This document shows positions 13,101-24,200 of a DNA stretch of 64,000 bases, in pieces; positions within the stretch are counted from its first letter, which is position 1; each line of letters starts with the position of its first letter. Source of the DNA: Costus lasius. Lineage: Eukaryota; Streptophyta; Magnoliopsida; Zingiberales; Costaceae. The position numbers and the translations under genes were made by a program. The DNA lies in assembly GCA_027563935.2 (NCBI GenBank), contig CM050447.1, positions 82,011,461-82,075,460 of the forward strand, in the 5' to 3' direction. The notes under the pieces are model-generated. The model did no database searches, had not been told where the DNA came from, and worked only from the letters and a program-made list of their open reading frames with translations.

Positions 13101-15211
13101 AGGTGTGTAACAGACCCACATGACCTACTAAAAGAAAATTGCATGATATGCATAATCATGGTGCTTGGGTGCAAGTAACCCACCAATATGGTCTATGAAA
13201 GTAATCGAGATGCTTGGATGTAAGTAGCACACCCATATGACCTAATACAAGAAAATTGCATGAAAGTAACCAGGTACCTGGGTGCAAATAGCATACTCAT
13301 ATGGTCTACTAACATAAAAAGTAGTAGCACTTACACTTCTTAACCTTGATTTTACCTCACCTTTACTTATCCTTTTGGACGAAGCTCCTTCGCTCTTTTC
13401 TTTTTTATTTTTCATTCTCTCGTTGCTCTCTTCACCATTCTCTTCTTCCCTTTTTTTTCTTCTCTCTTTTCTCTTTTTACTTTTCTATCCCCCCCTTGCT
13501 GTGACTCTTTTTTATTTCTCTCCTTGCTCTCAGCGTACTTCACCTCTCCAACCCTTCTTCCTCTTCTCTAGTGCACTTCTCCCACCAAGGGCTCTCTAGG
13601 CCCTCCTTTTTTTCCCTATTTTCTTTAGCCCTTTTTATAATGAAATATCTTCACTTGAATTGCCCGGTAATTACAATCAATTTTTTTAATCATGGCAATG
13701 ACCCATGATTTGCTTGATTCATTTGTCATCTTATAATTTTACTTAATTTTCCTTTTTTTGTTGAGCCTCCATCCTTTTTATCATTTTTTTTATCCTTCCC
13801 ATCTCTCTTGCCAATCCTTGCTATTCCTCTTTCATAGGAATTTGCCACAATTCAATCAATTACATTCCTTTTTAAACAATGTCACGATAAAAATATCTTT
13901 TGCTCTCACCATTTTTCTTTTTTGGCATGATTTGAATTTTTTTTACTCTTTTTACTTTTCCAATCTAGCATGCTCCCTTTCTTATTTGCAACTCCTTTCT
14001 CGTTTTAGCTCATTTTTAACTGTGGTCAAAAGTTAATTTTGACTTTTATCCTTTTGCATACATATATGGGTAAAAATAAATAATTCAACAATAGCATCGC
14101 CTTAACTAGATCTATGACAACATTTGATGGCTTTATGACAGATGACTTAAAACATCACTTAGACATGCCTAGAATGGCCTAATCGCTTATAGCTTCACCC
14201 TATCTCGATCTAAGATATCTTAGAAAAGCTTTACTACCTATAGCCAATAAAAATACTGAAGCTTAAAAGTTTACTACTAGCATCACATGACCTAACATGA
14301 TTATTTTTAAAATTGATAATAGTTAGGGTTAAAATTAGTAATAGTTAGAATTAGTAATATTATAAATAATATTACATAGTAAATAATTATTAAAATATTA
14401 TTATTTTATGTACTAAATACTTCTATATATAGAGTATTCTATAATGAAACAAAGAGATTGATATAATGCAGCAGCTTTTACATCTCTTCTCCTCTCATCT
14501 ATTTATCTCTTTCCTTATACTCTAATATATTAGTGGAAGTTTTCTAAACCCTAGCTACCTCTCAACTTGATATTAAAATAGGAAACCCTAATGTTCTCCC
14601 TCTCTTATTTTTATTTCTCCACCATGATACAATTCATGGGTACTCTTCATTTCACATGGTCCTCTTCGTTCATATGGTACTGTTCATTCCACCGCTCTAA
14701 TGCTGCCCTTTACTCTTATTGATGATGCCTTAAACGACCCTCTACTACCAGCAATGTCTTATGCTGCCACCGGCCTCTACTACTAGCAATGCTGCCGTCA
14801 CTACAGCCCTCTACTACGGACGATGCCTTACACCGCCCCGCCCTTTATTATTGGCGCCACCTACTACTTCTAGATGCCACTTTCTACTCCTACTAGCAAT
14901 GCTTAACGTCGCCTACTACTACTAGACGCTGCCTTTTACTCTTGCTGGTGATGCCTAATGTTGCCTTCTACTACTCAGAGCATCTAATATTGCTTTCTAC
15001 TCCTCTTTTAAATTATATTGTTATTTTTTTAATATAGCTTTATTTTTATGCAAGCTAGACATAATTCTTATATATGCTCTAACTCGAGAAAAAGTATTAA
15101 ATTTGGTAATAGTTAAGATTAGAATTAGTAATAGTTAGAATTAGTAATATTAAAAATAGTATTATACAATAAGTAATAATTAAAATATTATTATTTTATG
15201 GATCCAATACC

Positions 15212-15250
<39 letters not shown>

Positions 15251-18200
15251 GGGTAGCATCTATTATATAATGGGACAAGGAGATTAATACAATGTAGCAC
15301 TTTAGGGTTATGCACCAAAAGGGGCAAAGATATCTTTTCTAAATAATAATCACTCTATTCATATGTTAATCAAAAGCATCAACTAAGAAGTGACAAGGAA
15401 GATTGTTAACTCAATATAGTGCTAATTAAGGATTTTGTAAACTTAGAATGAAAAGATACCACAGCAAAGAGATTGAAATAATTCTCCTCATAAAAGATAA
15501 AAAGATTAAGCTAAGGTATTTGTCATCCCAATTAAAGCAAAGGTGTTCACGAGGAAGATGATCAAATGTTGCCTACTAGGGAAGTAGCATCAACATTGAT
15601 TGCTCGGGCATAGGATCCTATGTCATGCTAGTTAGTATCCACTCAATATTAACTTAGACATCCTCCTCCATGTGTGGCACCTCAACTCCCTCACCTCTAT
15701 CTTTCATTACGACCCCTTTGAGTTCAACCAAGAGTGATTCACCCACTCAATCCTAGGAGCCTTAGGATGGATTGTACCTGCAACCTCTTCCTCTTCCCTA
15801 AAATCGAACTTCTCATGATGGCTTTGGGGACCAACTGTCTTACAACATAGGAATTGTCCATATGCCCCTTCATTAGATCATTAATAACTTGACATCATTG
15901 AAGCGATTCCTCTTTACTTAAGTTGCCAAACTCCAAGTGAGATAGTAGTCCTAGTTCTGACGATGTGATTACCTAAACTCATACATGATCACCACATGGT
16001 GAACATAAAATGTTGGAAGTTCAAGCTATAGTTGTGTCTCATTAAGCATTAAGCAATGTTCTCATCCTCTTTTACAATAGAAACTTGAATTATTTAAGAT
16101 GTTTTTCCTAAGTGTTGGGTGGTGCCTCTCCAAAAGCAGTGTGCTTCCATTACTATGGGAGGGTTTAGCAGATGAAGGCAAGCTCCAAGAAATGCCATGA
16201 TACTTAATGGAATGCTCAACCAAACATTTCGTAGGGTGCTAAACAAGGCCATCAGTGTTCAGGGACTTTGTGGGCTCCTCTCAAGATACGAAGTCCAAGT
16301 CCTTGGACCAACCCCTAGAATTGACAGAACTCTTCTCCATCGTCTTTACCTCTGAAGCCAACAAAGCAAGGGCCTAAAGTTACAGACGGGAAGGAGACGG
16401 CTAGGATCTCCATCCCATAATTGAGAAAACATCCATGAAGGGGGCTCAAAATTATCTTCTTTTAATTCAAGGGCAACACATACTAAAATTAACCGCTAGT
16501 TGGGGCTGACGAATTTAACTAAAGTATAACTAATGATAGCTTTTATATAAGCTAGTTGGTCTTGCTTTTCATCACTAGGGAGTGTGTTATTTAGTGCCTG
16601 CATGCCTAAAGAGGGTCAAAGGGGAACTTAAACCCTAACTAAAATTAACCACCCTTGTTATTCTTTGAATGAAGATGGCATTTCTATTATCTTGAAATCT
16701 TGATAATATTAGACAACTTCACAAAAGGAACTCTCAATAGCTTACATGGATGGGGATGTTATTAACGCAACAAAACCCCATGAACTGTTAAAGTATGAAT
16801 GAGACATAAGATGGGACCAAAGTCCTATACTCGGACTGCCTATGTACACTAGTACTAGCTTTAATTACTTTGGTTGCAAATTTCTTCCTTGAGTACTTCA
16901 AAAAGTTCTAATAGGCTTAACTAATCATATATGGTCATTTAGGAGATAGGTTATCTTACAAGTCCATCATTTGCCTCCTCTTCATAGATGCACTCAACTT
17001 CACCCTCCTCCCTGACTAAAGAAGTCAAATCTACTCAGGCAAGTAGTATTATAGGCAAACGCTTAGAATTAAATGCTAGTAATTCCAAACTAGAGCTAGA
17101 AATCTCCATCTCAATTGAGGAAATAGAGTTTGGATCAGCCATCCGAATAGAACAGGAAAAGTCGAGAGAGCTTGAAAACTTAATAAAAAGCTTGAAAATT
17201 TGACGAATGTTATGAGGACTGATCATCTACCTATTTATTCATGACGAAGATGATTGCAGAGACGTGTACATGTCTCCATTAATTGAAAGACACATGTTGA
17301 CCTTAGGCCAAAAAGAAACAACATAAAACAAAGACAAAACAACAAGAAGTCATGGTACCTCCCATTTAAACCCGAGATTGCCATATAGGGGCAAATGATA
17401 GATCTAGGCATGCATATTGGCCTCACCGTATGGTCTAGACTTGTGCAAATGTACCAACATATTTAAGGCTCGAACAATAGCAATATTCATTTGCATGAGC
17501 TTCCACAAGTGGTCATTTCAACTAAACCAAATTAGTCAATCACGTCAAAGCTTACCCAACTTCCTAGTCAAGTCAAGACATGATCTAGCTTTGTCACCAA
17601 CAGACATTAAATAGAAAACATTGAGTGCATCATTTAATGCCCACTTAATGCAAATCATGATAAGTCACAAACTAAGCGTTATTTATCCAATATTTGAGCT
17701 TTAACTTAAGCTTAGAGGAAGAGACCCCCAAAGAATAAACTAAGGAGCTCTATTTTGCATGTATGACTCAGATATTAGTATCAATAGCATCTGTCTGTTA
17801 TGGTGAACTTCACTTGGATATTTTCCTCATTCTAGTCTCTATCACCTAATGAACTTTGACAACTTGTAATTTGACTCATTGATGAAATCACAAACAATAC
17901 AAGAAAATGCATGTTTATAAATGATTTATTAGTGAGAATAACAAAAATCAATTAACAATAATTTTATTACTTAAGGCTTACAAGTAAGCCTTAATAAAAA
18001 AATTGTACTCTAATTAAGGCAAATTAAGTAAAATGTCATTAAGATACTTATTTTCTTTTGTAAACATAGATAATAGTACTAAAGCCTATGTTGAAATATG
18101 GTTCCATTCACAATACTTTTAATCAGTGCTCAGAACTTTATCTGGTTATATGATACAAAGGCTATATTGGAAGATGTAGGACTTTTGTATCTTAGAAATC

Positions 18201-21200
18201 AGTTTCATGATATTTTATAATGTCCTTTAGTAGTTTCACAAGAGTTACGAAACTTGGATGGGAAATAATTTATCATTATTCCTTGTTATTCTATTTGCAC
18301 TATCACCACAGGAGACCTGAAAGCTATATCACATCAATACGATCAAAAGAAAGATACTTACGAATTCACATGACTGTTGACAATCATAAAATATATCTTC
18401 CAGAATTTTCTCTCCTTCATATGGCGTGGGCATAGTTCATATCTGAGCTTTGATATTTCCTGAAAGGCAAAAGTAATTCATCTATTTCTCATTATCTAAG
18501 TTAAAAAAAACAAAACAGAAAGAAAGAAAGAAATTCATATGATGAAGTTGAAAATTTTGATTAATAGGACAACAAGAAAAGTGTAATCTAGGACGTGACA
18601 AAGCTGTTCTATGAACATAACAAAACAGAAAGTAAGAAATTCATATGATGTAGCTGATTTTTTTTTTTACGGATTAGCAATATAGGACGGAAAAAAATGT
18701 ACACTAGGACCTATATTTTAGTAGACAAAGTTGCTTTGTGGACATAACATGTTATGGGCTCAATATTGTTAGAAGGTTATTAATAAAGTGGATCCGGGTT
18801 GGTTTGTCATACCCGGTTCGTTAAGTAGCGAAGCTCTATAAATAAGGGCCTACAGTTAGGGTTAGGGTGTCTAGTATTTTATTTTGTCTACTTAGGCGTG
18901 CTTTGCACGAGGTCCTATCAATTTAGTATTTTATTTTGTCTACTTGGGCATGCTTTGCACGAGGTCCTATCAATTGGTCCGATCTGCTGGATCGATTGCC
19001 GGGGAACCGGTGGTCCGGCAACGGATAAAGGCATAAGAGATTCCATTGTCGGTAGTATATCTAATCGGCGGATATAATATCGTTAATCAAGCCGATAAAA
19101 GAACCCTAGGGCCTACCGAAACCCTAGAGAGGAGGTGAACAGCTACTGTGGAGGTTGGGAAGTGCAACAATCAAAGGACGGCGGGAGAACCATGCTCGGC
19201 GATCTTCATCTTCATTCGATGGACGGACGAGGGTGCCTCGTCCCGATCTTCCGGTGAGCATCGTTCGGTGGCGTTTTCTCCTCCTAGGCGGATCGGCAAT
19301 GAGATCTGCGACTATGTCCAGGCAGATCGGTGACATTTAGCGTCAATAAAAGGATTTCGAGCGAAACGGCAGTGGCATCCGAGCTCTATGGCCGCGACGA
19401 GCTCTGAGGGATTTCTCTAACATCTTGTGCTCACTTCCTCGGTGTTGTCCTCTCGGTGACCCTCCTCTGACTCTCGGTGACATCGGCGGCGTTGATCCAG
19501 GTAGACGACGAAGCAACGACTAGCGGATGCTAGGAAGAGGGCAAACGACGTGCGAGCGGCCGGAACCACGTTCCTTTTCCAGTCGGAACCCTAGCCGGCG
19601 GCGCACGTTCCTTTCCTAGCAGGAACCCTAGCCCGTGTCGGCACCACTAGCCGGCGAAGCAAGCGCACACCGACACAGGTGGCATCGAGCGAACGAAGGT
19701 ACTGTAGGTTAGTTTTTTCGGGAAAAAAAAAAGCGTGAAGTTTTAGATTTAAAAAAAAACAGAGTTATAAAAAAAAATATTTTGGTGTTACTATGCGAGT
19801 ACTATAGAAAGTACTGGAGCACAAAACAATTTATATAAAAAAAAAACTAAAGACTGACGACGAGCGTGGAGGATAGGTGGTTGATTCGTATTCACATGGA
19901 ATTATAGAGATTTGAGGGAATTGACCCAGAAGGATGGATTGCACAAGCTAAATATTTTTTCACCATTAAAGGTACACCAGATGACTATAATTTCCTATGG
20001 CATTTGTTCGTATGGAGGGGCAAGCATATGATTGGATTCGAGGGTTAAGACGGTAGATTCCCAATCTTTCTTGGGAAAGGTTGAAGCCAAAGATGATACA
20101 AAGATTTAGTCAATTTCTGATCAAAGCTCCTATGAAAATGACGATATGAATCATGTTAATCAAGGTTCTAAAGCATCTATCGATACCTCTTTTGATCACT
20201 GTTCTGAACCAAGCATTTATCCAGCAGTTGAGACTGATTATAGCCACAATATAGAAGAGAAAATGTTCAGTGCTGCTATTGAAGCTTCCAAGAGAGAAGA
20301 TGAGAAAAAGGGCTAGCATGGTCATTTAAGGTTGCCTGTACCAGATGATATGATAACAGCAGTTGTCTTAGAAAAATTAGAATATATGGAGGAGGAGCAA
20401 CCTTTAAATACAGAACCTGCATATCCTAGTTACTTAAGCTTTAATGCCTCAAGTCCTTCACAACATGATATAAACGGACAACCTCAGCTTAATAGTAATG
20501 TTTTTCAGCCAAATGAGTGGGGTGGGATTTCTTCTGAAGAGCAAGATAAAGTTGTCGAGCTTAAGCTGCAATGTTTAGTGTTGCTAATTCAACAACTTAT
20601 CGAGCAATTTGGGATCCTGAAAAAAGCTCAAGACGAAGTTTACAGCCTTGAGGATAAGGCTAGTTTGAAAGGGGGGCAATTGTTGCGGGCCCAATATTGT
20701 TAGTAGGTTATTAATAAAGTGGATACAGGTTGATTTGTCATACCGATTCACTAAGTAGTGAAGCTCTATAAATAAGGGCTTAGAGTTAAGGTTAAGGTGT
20801 CTAGTATTTTGTTTTGTCTACTTGGGCGTGCTTTGCACGAGGTCCTATCATAACAAATCAAAGAAAGCTTGAAAACACAAGCTCATACTCTACCCACAAA
20901 AAAATAAAAGAAAAAAGTCAGAGGGAGAAATCAACCGAACTTAGGGAAATAAATGCTTATATCACACTGGAGTAAGACAAATACTATGAATTAAAGGAAT
21001 AAAAACGTTTGGAAAGATCCTAAGATTGATGAGAACCCAATAGTGCAAGAGGCAGAAACAACAAGAGTGTAGATGCTCGTATAACACAGAAGTCAACCAA
21101 ATACTGTGAATTAAAAATACATTCAGATGTATCCTATGATTGATGAGAACCCAATGATGTAAGAGGAAGAAACAAGTTCATGAGCATAATCATCATTAAC

Positions 21201-24200
21201 TACTTATTGTGAAAAAAAAAATTCTCAAGCAAGATTTTACTGAAAAAGGTGCAGATAGAATGGGATTTGAACATGTACATAACTGTTTCTTCTTGTCAAA
21301 CTCACTTCCTGTTCTTTATAATCCATGATTGTAGATGTTCTATGATATTTTTAAAAAAATAAGTGACCAAAGAGACCAATTAACACAGACATTAATCTCA
21401 TGATGCTCATGATCATATGAGCATTCCTGATCACTAACTATATGTAAGTTTATTGTTGCAGCAGCCTATTAATATTTCCTGAACAGCTTATAACTAATTC
21501 GGCCACTCTATGTTCTTATGACCTTAGAGATTTAAATACTTCCACATAAGACCTGATCCTTTTGTAGCAACAGATACTTAATCAGGTTAATGTATGCATG
21601 CGATAATAAAAGTAATTCATGTTAGCCAAAGATTTCACAACTGGGTTTTCAATCTTTACTAATCATTTAGATGATGAAGATCAGATATAATTGTGTTGTT
21701 CTCATGCCTATTCATAGCAAGTCTCATGAGTTTCAAGCATTGAATAAATGAGATACCAGCATATATCATCTCAAGGTAGAGTTCAAGTTGCTGCTAGATC
21801 AAATCACTTGAGGTCTATGAGGAGTTTTCAATCCATTACTATATATTCCTTTGCAACTCTACAAAGTGCTTGGCTCTTGATTTTTCTATATGGCCGTTAG
21901 CAACTGTTACCAAACCCAAAACTCTATTTTGACCCTAATACAAAATATTTATTGAAAGACCAACACATGAATCTAAAAGTACAAACACACTGAATGTTTG
22001 AGCTCTTTATCTAACAAAGGCTGCAGTCATATCAGGCGTTCAATCCCAGAGGTAGATAGCTTCGACCAGAATTCTAGCCATTGACATATCACATTCATTT
22101 AAGAACATATAGACCCAAAACATAAAATAAAACCCTCCTTTAGGTTCATATTGCTAATCTATCGATCAAAAGCACTTCCTTGAGCATTAAAGAATACCCC
22201 TTTATCCTCCAACCACCCAATTCCCTAAAATTTATTTCAAACCTTGAGTTAACTAGAAGCCTTCATTTTTTTCAACGGCCAATATCAAGAAGATAGGTGC
22301 ACTATGATTTCAACATGAGGATTATATGATTATGCCTTCTCTCTCTTCTCTTGTTCTAGTTGTGTTTTTGATGTTTCTTATAATGTCATTGTTGATTGTG
22401 TGCTAGGTGCTCTTTGGAAGAAACATATTGTGTTAATTGTTGCTCTTGCAACTATAAAATTAGTTGAAGTGCATGAAGCGACTAATTCCTCATGAAGAGA
22501 TTTAACATGAACTTATAATATAATCACTACATTACGCAATAGCATAACCCATTAAAACTTTGCAACATATTGTACATATCTCTATTTAGACTTTAGCATA
22601 AGGTGCATAATTAACTTACTAAAAAATGACAAATGTATGACAAGGGTTAACATAAAAAGTTTAACATAACTAGATTGTTCCACAACTTACTTCGATGAGG
22701 AAAAATTAGCATAAAAAAGCCTTAGTGATTATTCACTTATTGGTTGGTTGTTTTAGTTATTCACTTCCTATTAATAGGGTCACCTGGTTAATATGATAAT
22801 CGGGAGGTTTTTCCTAGTCATAGTCAAGAATGTATTCTGTATATTGAATCAGGATTGACATTTCGAGTGGTCACATTTTCTTAAACTTCACCCGTACTTC
22901 AGCATTATGTCCTCAAGACAGGGACACAATGTAATAGAAACAACTATGTTGTAAAATCTAGTATTTCCAATTCACATGAAAGGTGCATGGGAAGGTTATA
23001 TAAGCGTCAACGCCATAGCACTTGGAAGTGTTCATTTCAACATAGATTGACATTATTTTGTAAATGCGTTGAAGAAATTGCCAATTCGGATAGAGCCTAT
23101 GAAATTCAGTTAGATATTGATAAACTCACTAATTGACTAATTGTCATTCTTATAAATTCTTGACTGAACCCTACAATCCCTAGATTGAATGACTACGTTC
23201 ATTATATAAAATCTAATTGCAAGAGAAAAGACAACTAACTAAAGTAAAAGAATGCCAGAGATTCATTTTAGGCTATTAGATTCTCTTTGAGGAATACAGT
23301 CAAACAAGCATCGAAATATATATATGATACAATAAATGAGGTGCATCAGAAAAAAAGACCTTCACTGTTGATAGAACAAGAGCAGCATGTTTCGCTTGCC
23401 ATTCATTAAGATCCTGTCTGACATTTGACACAGTTGGAGTATCTGAATTATCTGGTTCATCTACACAATAAACAACCACAAGTAAATCACATAAATGTTA
23501 TTTGTGAAGAAAGAACTAAAATACTTGTTAATATTTCCAAGATTTGCTGTTAACTTAGTTCACAGCACAAGGAATTAGAAAAAAAAAATCCTGATTAATT
23601 ACTTCAGATAGATTCAACGTTTCGCCGAAGGAAGTTCGAATTCGAAGAAGTTTACCGGAAGCATGAAAATTCTAAAAATTGTTATAGTTAGAGTATCACA
23701 TCAATCATATCGAGTCGGTCTCTCTCACTTAAAAGTATCTATGAATCAGGCAAATAAAAGAACCAAGTTCCAGATATGGAATCTACAAAGGCGGAAAGGG
23801 ATCATTATATCACCTTGCATGGGAAAATCCCTGAAGGTGCTGATCGTGATTCCCTTAACGAACTCCCTCAGCTCCTCAGTGATGCCAAACTTCACGAGTT
23901 CCGACGAGTCGTAGGGGACAGCTGCTTCAGATCCCTGGCCGAGGGAGGAAGAGATCGATGGAATGGGGATGTCGACAGCAAGAGTCTTGATCTGGTCGGC
24001 AGCGCGGAGAGCCTCGGAGCGGATGACGTCGGCTTTCTTGGCGGCCTCGGCAGCGATCTCCTTTGACTTTTTGGCAGTCTCGGAGACGAACTCTTGCGAG
24101 AACCTGGCGGCGCCCTGAGTGATCTCCTGTGACCGCCGCGCTGCCTCCTTAGAGATCTCCTGAGACCGCTTCGCCGCCTCCTCGGCGAAGCCTTTCGCCC

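Larger units (their letters stand above)
7976..14086. repeat. 6.1-kb imperfect giant inverted repeat (palindrome)
   Basis: The left arm (about 7976-10530) is the reverse complement of the right arm (about 11135-14086). Checked by eye at many points: 8010-8060 with 14000-14060, 8190-8270 with 13795-13880, 9340-9480 with 12660-12790, and 10445-10530 with 11138-11235. Arms are about 2.55 kb once the MITE at 12140-12545 is removed. The spacer is about 600 bp. No transposase was seen. It could be a foldback or long-TIR element, or two inverted copies of one repeat. It lies in intron 3 of the BSD gene. Confidence 0.85.
18750..20850 (+). mobile_element. Small LTR retrotransposon carrying a host gene fragment
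   Basis: LTRs 18750-18920 and 20681-20850 (about 170 bp, TGTT...ATCA) are bounded by the 5-bp target duplication taaca (18745-18749 and 20851-20855). The last 52 bp of the 5' LTR are repeated at 18921-18972. The polypurine tract aaaggggggcaat precedes the 3' LTR. Each LTR has a TATAAATA box (18837-18844 and 20767-20774). Inside are a GC-rich stretch (19100-19700), a broken gag, and a UIM/UBX-like host fragment. It lies in intron 2 of the BSD gene, antisense to it. No pol, so non-autonomous. Confidence 0.88.
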
